Positions 8,791 to 16,762 of a stretch of 58,493 nucleotides of DNA are shown in pieces. A model generated the notes under the pieces. It searched no databases, was not told the DNA's origin, and worked only from the letters and a program-made list of their open reading frames with translations. This stretch comes from Methyloglobulus sp. (GTDB taxonomy: Bacteria; Pseudomonadota; Gammaproteobacteria; Methylococcales; Methylomonadaceae). Location: contig JABFQX010000045.1 of the NCBI GenBank assembly GCA_013141505.1, positions 1 through 58,493 on the forward strand, read 5' to 3'. The position numbers and the translations under genes were made by a program. The stretch's first letter is position 1; each line of letters starts with the position of its first letter.

Positions 8791-8817
8791 AAAGGCCTGT
8801 TTCCGAACAGGCCTTTT
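8791..8817 (+). terminator. rho-independent terminator
   Basis: AAAGGCCTGTT (8791-8801) pairs with AACAGGCCTTT (8806-8816) around a short loop, followed by a T-rich stretch. It lies about 50 bases after the His-rich lipoprotein gene. Nothing else is seen between here and 9018. Confidence 0.85.
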
Positions 8818-9018
8818 ATTTCCTAATATTTACCTTCTTGCCAAGCCAGGCGCACCAAAAAGAACCGGTGTCGATGCATCCACCCCCGTAAACACTGCAA
8901 TTTCCATACAAAATTCACATAGCCAGTTGTTATATAACATCTTTTAACAGTATTTGCATTTGCGGTGGCTATCGCCTAAACTTCGGGTCTGGTTTTAAGT
9001 GTCATTACGAAATGGAAA

Positions 9019-10338
9019 ATGGCTATTTCACCTGATTTATCAAGTCGCTTAGATAACAATTATAAAAAGACGCATGCGATGGAAAATCGACTCATTACAC
9101 AACTAAAAAGCGGCGGTATTGGTCGCTTGATCAATATTGTCCAAACCTTGTTCGTCAGTTTTCTCAGGATTTGGTCTATCCCTATTGTGCTGCTGCTCAG
9201 TCTGGCATCAGGATTTACCACCTTTTATGGTATGTCCTACTTTATTACGCCCTGGATTGCACTGATCATTACTGTCGCAATTCAATCCATTATCGTGATT
9301 TGCTCGTTTGAACTCGCAGGCATTCATCTAAAAGCTAATCGGTTGCGTTATTTCAGCGTCGTGGTTTCGCTGATTATTGCATTTGTGGCTTCCATGTCGT
9401 TTTCGTATTTCAAATTCTACGAAATATCTGAACACGACACCATCCGCATAGAGCGCATTAATGAGGTCGGCAACCAAGTCGATGCTTATTTGAAGAAATT
9501 GGTGGTGGTAAAAAGCAGCCTTTTAGCCAAGCAAAAGCAGGAATTGGAAAAACTGGGTAAGGAGATGTCCCTCGCTTATTTTGGCACCCATCCTGATATT
9601 CCGCTGCAACACCGCAACCACATCGGTGAAGGCCCCGTATGGAAGCATATCAACAAGATCCATCAGGAAAAAGCCGCCCAGTTGGCAACACTGGAACAAC
9701 AATTCAGCAAAGTTGATGTTTCTATTGCCACGCTCCAACAAGGCTTAAACCAACTGGATCAGGATGTCATCCACAGCGAAAAAGCCTACCAGGATGTCTC
9801 GCAAGGCTTGCACAAGGTACAACTGGACTTTAACCAGTTAGCCGCCAAATTCGGCAATGAATTGCCAACTGCGCCCGTGTTGATGACTTATTCCCAGTTC
9901 ACTGAAACGGTTAAACCTTCGGTCAATAATTTGCCGAAATTTACCTTATTCCCTCTAATTATTGCCGGGATGGTCGATTTTTTTACCGTCCTGTTATCCT
10001 ATCGGCTTGAGTTTTCTGCACCAGGCCCATTGACAGAACAAGAAGAAGAACTGGTTTTTGAATGCCTTAAGCAGTTCAGCGAATTTCGTATTAACGAAAA
10101 CGATGCCGTGGAAATCGTCATTGAGAAAACCGACATCGAACGCGCCCGACATTATGTCGATTGGCCGCGAATGTTTGCTGTCGGCCTGCTATTGAGCCGG
10201 GGCTTTTTGCGTAAAGTTGATAGTAGACGAGTAGAATTTGCGCCCAATCTGTATCCTTTGATAGCCGAAAAGATGGGCGATAAATTGCAGAAGCTGAAGG
10301 CACAATCAGCAGCGCAGCAAGACTCCCGTAGCGGTTAA
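9019..10338 (+). CDS. unrecognised membrane protein with coiled-coil domain (first gene of a pair)
   Basis: This 439-aa protein has three hydrophobic helices at about residues 51-69, 77-99 and 111-131. A charged heptad-rich coiled-coil region follows at about 155-290, then a fourth helix at about 311-333 (FPLIIAGMVDFFTVLLSYRL) and a soluble C-terminal domain of about 100 residues. The coiled coil between helices 3 and 4 lies on one side of the membrane, with the tail on the other. The stop is three bases before the next ATG, so the two are co-transcribed and probably form a complex. No known family is recognised. Confidence 0.7.
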   Translation: MAISPDLSSRLDNNYKKTHAMENRLITQLKSGGIGRLINIVQTLFVSFLRIWSIPIVLLLSLASGFTTFYGMSYFITPWIALIITVAIQSIIVICSFELAGIHLKANRLRYFSVVVSLIIAFVASMSFSYFKFYEISEHDTIRIERINEVGNQVDAYLKKLVVVKSSLLAKQKQELEKLGKEMSLAYFGTHPDIPLQHRNHIGEGPVWKHINKIHQEKAAQLATLEQQFSKVDVSIATLQQGLNQLDQDVIHSEKAYQDVSQGLHKVQLDFNQLAAKFGNELPTAPVLMTYSQFTETVKPSVNNLPKFTLFPLIIAGMVDFFTVLLSYRLEFSAPGPLTEQEEELVFECLKQFSEFRINENDAVEIVIEKTDIERARHYVDWPRMFAVGLLLSRGFLRKVDSRRVEFAPNLYPLIAEKMGDKLQKLKAQSAAQQDSRSG

Positions 10339-10341
10339 GGC

Positions 10342-11778
10342 ATGGATACCGAACAATTCATCCCAGAAAAAACGGCACCACAAAAATCGCCCCAATCTCC
10401 TTTGGAACAGTGGCTGGCCGAAATCAGCGACAGTGCCAATGCGCTGACAGACATCTGGGATCCCGGCTTCGACAGTGGTCGACAAATAGTGATCGCCAAC
10501 TTGGGGCCGTTACAAAAAGTCTATCAACGTCCGCCGCTATTTAAGTCACGGTTCTATCATCGCTCATTTCCTCTGCCCATTGATGAATGGCGATTTAATA
10601 GCCAAATCAAACTGTACGGTGATTTTTGCATCGTCGATGCCTTGCTGACGATCCGTTTTCAGGCATCAATAAAATATGCCCAGGCCAATATAGAGGCTCT
10701 GCCCAACATCAACCAACATATCAAGGCTTGTTGTGAAGGTTTGGTTAAGGATGTCGTTGATCAGGAACTTCGTAAACTAGCCAAAGGTGATTGGATAGAT
10801 GATGGCTTGTCATCGGTGGAAAAGCGCATCGAAACGCACATCAATGAAACCCTGACCCTGCAAAATGTCCAGTGCCGTGCGCTATGTGAGATGCTGGCGA
10901 CTTTTTCTGAAATAACGGATAACGCTAAACTCGACAACCGCTTTGCCCATGACGATATTTATCTGAAAATTTTAAAGAAAAATTTTGAGACCCAGGAGCG
11001 GCAAAACAAAGAACGCTTGCGGCAAGAACTCGTCCTGGAGCAGCAGCGACTGGAGCGGCAACAGCACCTGATTGACCAGACCAATCAAGAACACGCACTG
11101 CAACGTATCGAACAAGAACAAGCGGCACTCAACCTGAAACGCCGTCTGGAAGAGCAAGAGCAGCAATTAAATAGCCAGTTGCAGATAGAACAACGGCTGC
11201 ATCTGGAGCAGGTCTACCACGAACAAAACTTGAAACGGATCGAACAGGAAGCCGCCGCAAAGACTCAGCAAGACGTGCAGACTAAACAGCTTGAAACCGA
11301 ACAACAATTGTTGCAAGAACGCTTGCAACATCAACAACAACTCAAGCAAATCCAGCTTGCCGCTGAAATAGCCGAATACGAAAAAAGTCAGGAAGCCTGG
11401 AACACCAGCCGCGAGCGCCTGAAAATCGACAAGATTGAACAGGAAAAACGCCTGAAACAACTGGAAAATGAGGCGGAATTGGCACTGCTCAATACCAAGC
11501 AGAGCGAAGAACAAAAGCTGCAAGAACAATTGCTGAGGGAAAAATTACTACACGAAGCCCACCTGAAAGATATGGAATTGCAAATGCAAATTCAGGAACA
11601 CGAAAAACGCTATGCGGCTACCCAGCAACTGGACAACTACATCCGCCGCGACATTGAATTATTGATCCTCGAAAAACACCGTAGTGAATTAATCCAAGAT
11701 GTTAGAAAATCCAAACATGATGAGCTTCCCGCTATCTCTGCGCCAGTTCGTCGAGAAGAAGATCTGGACGACATGTAA
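10342..11778 (+). CDS. SPFH/band-7-like protein with long Gln/Glu coiled coil
   Basis: This 478-aa protein has no signal peptide or membrane helix. Residues about 70-195 have the SPFH/band-7 pattern: a strand-rich segment (SQIKLYGDFCIVDALLTIRF), then a helix with VDQELRKL and a closing IETHINETLTLQNVQ segment. Residues about 210-445 are a continuous Gln/Glu/Leu coiled coil. SPFH proteins scaffold membrane complexes. Here the membrane anchor may be supplied by the preceding gene product, three bases upstream. The SPFH reading is from pattern only and needs a structural search. Many other frames in this gene are shadows of the repeated CAA/GAA codons. Confidence 0.65.
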   Translation: MDTEQFIPEKTAPQKSPQSPLEQWLAEISDSANALTDIWDPGFDSGRQIVIANLGPLQKVYQRPPLFKSRFYHRSFPLPIDEWRFNSQIKLYGDFCIVDALLTIRFQASIKYAQANIEALPNINQHIKACCEGLVKDVVDQELRKLAKGDWIDDGLSSVEKRIETHINETLTLQNVQCRALCEMLATFSEITDNAKLDNRFAHDDIYLKILKKNFETQERQNKERLRQELVLEQQRLERQQHLIDQTNQEHALQRIEQEQAALNLKRRLEEQEQQLNSQLQIEQRLHLEQVYHEQNLKRIEQEAAAKTQQDVQTKQLETEQQLLQERLQHQQQLKQIQLAAEIAEYEKSQEAWNTSRERLKIDKIEQEKRLKQLENEAELALLNTKQSEEQKLQEQLLREKLLHEAHLKDMELQMQIQEHEKRYAATQQLDNYIRRDIELLILEKHRSELIQDVRKSKHDELPAISAPVRREEDLDDM

Positions 11779-11834
11779 AAACTAATGGAGCTTATTTTTC
11801 GAGTCCGCTGTAATACCCCATTAGAGGCGTAACA

Positions 11835-12851
11835 TTGAAATTATTGGGTTGCATCGCCCTGCTGTTGGCGATTTTGATTTTGCCAGGATGCCAAAAATTG
11901 TCTGGTGAAAACGAAATATCTGGGGAGGTACAGGGCACTACTTACCACATCAAACTTGTCCTGGGCGGTGCTGCGGCAACATCCTTGAAGGAAATTCAGG
12001 ATCAAATCACCTCGACGCTGGCCGGAATCGATTCTAAATTATCGAACTACAGGGATGATTCCGAAATATCCCTTATCAACCAACAAGAAAACACCGGTTG
12101 GCTAACAATATCCCAGGAAATTACCGATCTGCTAGTCATCGCGCACATGGTTTATGAAAAATCAGACGGCTGCTATGACCTCACCGTAAAACCTTTGTTT
12201 GATCTGTGGGGTTTTTCCCGCCACGAAAATCGGATTCCTACCCAGGACGAAATTAGCGCCCTCTTGCCTCACACGGGTATGTCACTTCTCGAAGTGGATG
12301 CGATCAACCAGCGTATCAGAAAGAAAGACGCTAGGCTTAAGATTGATTTATCTTCTATTGCCCAAGGTTACAGCGTGGGTAGGGTTGCTAACCATCTGGA
12401 AGTAATGGGCATAAAAAATTACATGGTGGAAATAGGTGGAGAAATGATGGTTAAAGGCCGCAAAGCCAACGGCGATGTTTGGCGGGTTGGCATCGAAACT
12501 CCCACCCCTTTTATCCGAAAGCTCCATAAGGTCATTGATGTCAAAGAGCGTGGTGGTATGGCTATCATGACAGCCGGAACCTACCGGAATTTCTTCGAGG
12601 AGAACGGACAAGCCTATTCGCACATCCTGAACCCTAAAACTGGGCGACCAGTGACCCACCATCTGCACTCGGTAACTGTGATGCACGACGACCCGACTTG
12701 GGCTGACGCTTGGGATACCGCCCTACTCTGTGTAGGCGAGCAGGAGGCAGCCCGAATCGCGGAAGTGGAGAAGCTCAAAGTGTTCCTTATCTACGACGAA
12801 GATAAAAAATTAAAGGAACAGATGAGTAAAGCCTTTGCGGCTTCACAGTGA
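11835..12851 (+). CDS. apbE: FAD:protein FMN transferase (ApbE), lipoprotein
   Basis: ApbE attaches FMN to Thr or Ser of target proteins such as Nqr/Rnf subunits. The lipoprotein signal ends in ILPGC. Family motifs follow: GEVQGTTYHIKL, CYDLTVKPLFDLWGF, LKIDLSSIAQGYSVGRVA, YMVEIGGEM, YSHILNPKTGRPV and ADAWDTALLCVG (metal-site region). The start is a TTG at 11835 with GAGG eight bases upstream. It follows the membrane/SPFH-like pair by about 55 bases and may share their transcript, but no flavinylation sequence of the usual SGA(T/S)-type was seen in those two proteins. The target is therefore not known from this window. Confidence 0.9.
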   Translation: MKLLGCIALLLAILILPGCQKLSGENEISGEVQGTTYHIKLVLGGAAATSLKEIQDQITSTLAGIDSKLSNYRDDSEISLINQQENTGWLTISQEITDLLVIAHMVYEKSDGCYDLTVKPLFDLWGFSRHENRIPTQDEISALLPHTGMSLLEVDAINQRIRKKDARLKIDLSSIAQGYSVGRVANHLEVMGIKNYMVEIGGEMMVKGRKANGDVWRVGIETPTPFIRKLHKVIDVKERGGMAIMTAGTYRNFFEENGQAYSHILNPKTGRPVTHHLHSVTVMHDDPTWADAWDTALLCVGEQEAARIAEVEKLKVFLIYDEDKKLKEQMSKAFAASQ

Positions 12852-12897
12852 TCTGCCCGACAACCACGGCAGTGATACTTTTTTGTACCAGTGGCTT

Positions 12898-13134
12898 TCA
12901 AATTTTCTTATAGGCCCGGTTAACATGGATTACCCCTTCCTTTACTTTGAAATAGTAAAGTCCGGTGCATCTTGTCTCGCCAGATCGGTCATGGTCATTT
13001 GAAAAATAATGTTTGTCAGGAGGCATACTTTTCGTGCTATTGGGCTTCAACCTTCCGATAGTATCAATAATTGTAGTAATTGGCAGCGACAACTCACAAC
13101 CATCCTTTTCGCTTAAAAAACCAATAAGGTGCAA
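12898..13134 (-). CDS. possible small hypothetical protein downstream of corA
   Basis: This 78-residue frame overlaps the last 41 bases of corA on the same strand. The C-terminal half (LYYFKVKEGVIHVNRAYKKI) has protein-like character. The N-terminal part lies inside corA and is less convincing, so a shorter start such as MPPDKHYF may be right. No family or motif is recognised. It may equally be a chance frame. Confidence 0.3.
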   Translation of the reverse strand: MHLIGFLSEKDGCELSLPITTIIDTIGRLKPNSTKSMPPDKHYFSNDHDRSGETRCTGLYYFKVKEGVIHVNRAYKKI

Positions 13135-14047
13135 TCCCTGCCAAAACGATCAATCCCAGTGCGCCTGGATAACCCAACTTTAGATCGAGTTCTGGCATGT
13201 ACTCGAAATTCATGCCATAAATACTGGCCACCAGGGTAGGTGGCAGAAACACCACAGCGGCGATAGAAAATATTTTAATGATTTTGTTCTGGGCAATATT
13301 GATAAACCCCTGGGTCGAATCCATCAAGAAATTAATCTTATCAAACAAAAAGGTCGTATGTGACATCAGTGTATCGACATCGCGCATGATCTCCCGTGCT
13401 GTTTCCTGTAGATCAGGATCATGGCGCAGGTGCCTTTGCAGAAAGGAGATGGAGCGTTGTGTATCCATCAAACATAGACGAATCTTGCCATTGCTATCTT
13501 CCAGTTTGGCTAATTGATCAATCGCGTCTTCAAGATCGGCATCCAGGACTTCCAGTACCAAATAGCTGACATCTTCAAGTTTACGATGAATGTCTTCCAA
13601 GGCATCGGCGAGATTTTCAACTTTCTGCTCGAACATGATAACCAGTAACTCTTGGGGGGAATTCGCCCTTACCTGTCCGTGCCGAGCACGCATGCGTAAC
13701 AAGCGAAAGTCGGCCAGATTACCTTCACGCAATGTTATTAAACGTTCCTTTTGCAAAATAAAAGCGACGGTAACGGTATTGTGCCGTCCTTCGCTTTGTG
13801 CAATAAACAATGAACGTACATGTATACCGATATTGTCAGTAAAGTAGCGAGCCGAGGACTCGATTTCTTCAACATCGTCGGATTCGGGCAATGTTGTACG
13901 CAGAAATGCTTGTAGTTGGGAGCGTTCATTATCGCTGGGATCGTGGGCATCAATCCAGCTAGCGCTAGCCACCGCTGGTTTGAACTGGTCTTCGGGAGGG
14001 GTTTGCTCTTTAAGCATCCCGTCGTTGAAATTAAATAGTCTTAACAT
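13094..14047 (-). CDS. corA: CorA-family magnesium/cobalt transporter
   Basis: CorA forms a pentameric inner-membrane channel for Mg2+ (also Co2+, Ni2+). The 317-aa length is normal. A large soluble N-terminal domain with long helices (about residues 130-245) precedes two C-terminal helices. The signature is YGMNFEYMPEL, with GMN as the selectivity filter at the end of TM1. The protein ends with the usual FFKRKGWL. The start ATG at 14047 encodes MLRLFNFNDG. The gene stands alone on the minus strand, facing apbE. Confidence 0.95.
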   Translation of the reverse strand: MLRLFNFNDGMLKEQTPPEDQFKPAVASASWIDAHDPSDNERSQLQAFLRTTLPESDDVEEIESSARYFTDNIGIHVRSLFIAQSEGRHNTVTVAFILQKERLITLREGNLADFRLLRMRARHGQVRANSPQELLVIMFEQKVENLADALEDIHRKLEDVSYLVLEVLDADLEDAIDQLAKLEDSNGKIRLCLMDTQRSISFLQRHLRHDPDLQETAREIMRDVDTLMSHTTFLFDKINFLMDSTQGFINIAQNKIIKIFSIAAVVFLPPTLVASIYGMNFEYMPELDLKLGYPGALGLIVLAGIAPYWFFKRKGWL

Positions 14048-14253
14048 TAACGCATTTTCCTGAGTTCAGTCGGTTAATGGGGCTGAGAGTAATAGAATAC
14101 TTATGCTTAGCGTTACCTATAAATTAAAAATAACGGGCATTGATCCAAAAATGCACATAAATGCTTCGGGGAGTCGCTATTTTTACGAAAGCTTGTTTTG
14201 TACCCATAGGACATCAAGGCATCCCAGCCCAAGCAAGCGGCCTTAACTTAACG

Positions 14254-14293
14254 CGACCACCCATGCCTGCCGGCTGCCCGGCATGGGTGGTCG
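14254..14293. repeat. perfect 14-bp inverted repeat (hairpin)
   Basis: CGACCACCCATGCC (14254-14267) pairs perfectly with GGCATGGGTGGTCG (14280-14293) around a 12-base loop. There is no T-run, so it is more like a REP or a cruciform than a simple terminator. It lies in the gene-free stretch between corA and the kup remnant. Confidence 0.75.
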
Positions 14294-14299
14294 TCAGCA

Positions 14300-14475
14300 T
14301 CGTTGCACAATGATTTTACGCCATGTCGTGAGGCCTTGCATTTTCACTCCGCAAACAGCGCTACGTGAAAACGCCCGGCTACTATGGCTATCCGGGACTA
14401 AAAATCTTCGCTCCGCCTAGCTACGCTTCCAAGATTTTCAGCGGGCGCGATGATTAACAATATGCCGTTCACAAG
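14300..14475. other. structured non-coding stretch with successive hairpins
   Basis: Three further inverted repeats follow one another: TTTTCAC with GTGAAAA (about 14340-14370), CCCGGCTAC with ATCCGGG (about 14372-14397) and AAAATCTT with AAGATTTT (about 14400-14440). The first and third enclose similar CTCCGC ... GCTACG cores. No convincing gene is seen between 14048 and 14596. The region may be a dispersed intergenic repeat or a small mobile element without a gene. Confidence 0.45.
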
Positions 14476-14596
14476 AATTCCCTAATCCAGATCAATACGA
14501 AAAAATGGCTTTCCGAGAATTATCACCGAAAGATGGCAATAGCTCCACAGTTTTCGGGGGCACTGTCTACATTTTAGTTCAACGCCAATTTAACCG

Positions 14597-14764
14597 TTAC
14601 AATTCAACCCGAATCCTGATTTCGATAACCCGCTCCACTGGAATCCTGAAAAACTCGATGGCACTTGACGAATTGTGGGACAAAAATCCGGCAATCGGTC
14701 TGCGCCAACGCAGCATGGGGTTGTTGCGCCGAAAGGCAATACCCCTTGCCGACAAAAAATGAGG
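14597..14764 (-). pseudogene. remnant of a second kup 3' end
   Basis: The minus strand ends with FRRNNPMLRWRRPIAGF, then HNSSSAIEFFRIPVERV and a final RVEL. That is 40 of the last 45 residues identical to intact Kup, whose own 3' end is at 16763. DNA similarity continues past the stop (TTACAATTC) and upstream to about 14763, where a single-base deletion breaks the frame. The remnant is in the same orientation as kup, and a foreign-looking gene lies between them. It has no start and cannot make a transporter. Confidence 0.85.
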
Positions 14765-14896
14765 CCAACCCAGTTCCCCTTGGGCTTTGTTATGCAGCCC
14801 CGCCAACTCTGCTTTTGGATGGCTTGCCAAAGGTATTTTATTGGTTCATTTTACCCTTTAATCTGGGGTGGTTCGTGCAAATGCCCCAAGTTATGA

Positions 14897-16330
14897 TTAA
14901 TTGTTGACAGCGTACAGGCTCCAGAACGTAACCGGATTATAGTTGCCATAAAGCACAACAGCCTTGGCGCTGGCATTCACGTCAACACCTACTACAGTGG
15001 CATAACCGTTGGTAATAGTTGCCAATGTTGTAGAGGTTTGCCACGCGCCGGCTGTATTAGGGCGTTGAGTCGCTTGTATTGTCGTCTGCAAAGTCACAGG
15101 ATCTTTTGACGCTGCGGCAATAACACTGGCGCCATCGACCCCAACCGCGAGCATTGCTTGGCCGGGTACAACATTAGTCATCGGAACAGGCATCACGGCA
15201 GTCCAATTATTATCGACTAAACTACCAGAAACCGTTTCAATGCCTTGTGTAGTATTGCCCAGCAATAAGGTAACATTCCCAGATGCGTCGGTTGCCGCGT
15301 TAAGACAAGCCCTAGCCGCTACCTGCGTCCGGATGCTGAATATGATTTTTTCGGGACTCCACGGTTGCCCACCACTTGCTTGAGTGCTAGCGACATAACT
15401 CGCCGCACCGTTCACGGCGGCGGTATAAAATGTACCGGCATGGCCTTGTGCATCAAGCAACACACGGGAAGTTGGATATGCCGCAACCGGCTTGTCAATA
15501 ACAGTCATACTCGTCAGCAGCTTATTGTCCCAGTAATTGCCGACCTGGGCTTGGCGTGATACATGTAGGCTATTGATATGTCCACAGCCCTTACCGCTAC
15601 AGGGTGCTGGTGCACTAATATTTTCCCAGCCGATTAACGCATCGCCATTGTCATTCAAGGCCAGACTATCTATAAATATCTGAGCAAACCAACCAAGCCT
15701 ATCACTTGGCACAGTATCGACAATAGCGGCACTGCTCCACGTACCGCCAGCAGGGCGGCGTACTGCCAATACATTGGCAGGCTGCGCGTAGTATGCTCGA
15801 TCACTTCCCAACGCGACAATAGCATCACCTTGACTGTTCATGGCAAATTTTGCCCCAGCCGTTGACGTGCTTAGTAATTGAGGCACTGTCCAGGCTTGTC
15901 CTAGTGGCTGGTCAGCATACCAAGTGCCATGGGAATCAACCCAGACTACCGTGGCGTTTCCCGCCGCACTGACCTTCACCTGAGGAGGGATAGTATAAGT
16001 AGTAGGAAACGGTGGATTATAGATAGCGGTTGGCGAAGTTAAACCGCCAGTTGCACCTAGCGCCGCCGACCAAATTTGTGGAGATGAGCTTAAAGTAGGC
16101 GCAGTTAGCCAAGCACTGACCGATTTACCTGCACCATCTATCGCAATGCCCGCATAAGGCTGACTTGAGGTGTTCGTACTCAGGCTTGAGCCATTCACAT
16201 TTAATAGCGTGGGGGCGTTCCATGATTGGGCTTGGGCGGCTGGAAAAGTAAATAGGCTTATTGCCGATACCAATAGGAGCGCGGCGGTTTTTCGCTGCAT
16301 TGTTAAAACTGGGCTATTGCTTAACATCAT
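14897..16330 (-). CDS. secreted hypothetical protein with repeated beta-strand blades
   Basis: This 477-aa protein has a signal peptide (KTAALLLVSAISLFTFPAAQAQ). The start may be the MQRKT methionine 11 codons in rather than the first ATG. The mature part repeats a pattern such as AGNATVVWVD, NGDALIGWE, SGNVTLLLG and ASAKAVVLYGNY at spacings of about 50-60 residues, suggesting a beta-propeller of six or seven blades. No catalytic motif is seen. It sits as cargo between intact kup and the kup 3'-end remnant. Function is unknown; surface or periplasmic binding is a guess from fold style. Confidence 0.7.
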   Translation of the reverse strand: MMLSNSPVLTMQRKTAALLLVSAISLFTFPAAQAQSWNAPTLLNVNGSSLSTNTSSQPYAGIAIDGAGKSVSAWLTAPTLSSSPQIWSAALGATGGLTSPTAIYNPPFPTTYTIPPQVKVSAAGNATVVWVDSHGTWYADQPLGQAWTVPQLLSTSTAGAKFAMNSQGDAIVALGSDRAYYAQPANVLAVRRPAGGTWSSAAIVDTVPSDRLGWFAQIFIDSLALNDNGDALIGWENISAPAPCSGKGCGHINSLHVSRQAQVGNYWDNKLLTSMTVIDKPVAAYPTSRVLLDAQGHAGTFYTAAVNGAASYVASTQASGGQPWSPEKIIFSIRTQVAARACLNAATDASGNVTLLLGNTTQGIETVSGSLVDNNWTAVMPVPMTNVVPGQAMLAVGVDGASVIAAASKDPVTLQTTIQATQRPNTAGAWQTSTTLATITNGYATVVGVDVNASAKAVVLYGNYNPVTFWSLYAVNN

Positions 16331-16422
16331 GTCTTTTCCTGTTAATTGGGATATTTAAGTGAAAAACTCATCTCATTGTGGAGAGTAAGTTTTTCCGTAG
16401 TCATGGGCATCTTTTTCTTCCC

Positions 16423-16549
16423 ATTGATCTCGGCCTTATGAAGTTTTAATTTCCCTTCGGCTCCGCTCAGGGAACGCTACCGTTTCGTTCCCTGAGCGGA
16501 GCCGAAGGGGCGAAGTGCCGATTTCAAACTTTACAAAGGCCGAATCAAT
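16423..16549. repeat. nested palindromic repeat, copy C (best preserved)
   Basis: The inner arms are perfect over 24 bp: CCCTTCGGCTCCGCTCAGGG plus AACG (16453-16476) with the complementary arm at 16486-16509. The outer arms ATTGATCTCGGCCTT (from 16423) and AAGGCCGAATCAAT (to 16549) also pair. Between them are GAAGTTTTAA and TTTCAAACTTTA. It is the clearest copy of the family seen at 342, 5877 and 23199. It lies upstream of the secreted blade protein and downstream of kup. Confidence 0.85.
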
Positions 16550-16762
16550 AGTTTTAAATTAGAATTAATTTGCTCCCCTGTTCATTAGGAAATGAAATCA
16601 GGTGTGACTGTTATATGATTAATATATTAAACATCGCTTAAATAAAGCTCAATAAAGTGATGGACATACCGTCTTTACGGTGTGTGGAAGACTATCGTTG
16701 GACTTACGTGTAAGCCGATTTTGTAAGATCAAACAATTTCAATTGCCCGTTTAAAACAGCCC

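Noticed and set aside
11167-11529. Leu/Phe-rich minus-strand frame opposite the coiled-coil gene
   Set aside because: It is the complement of CAA/GAA/CTG-rich coiled-coil codons, which always yields Leu/Phe-rich open frames. It has no start signal.
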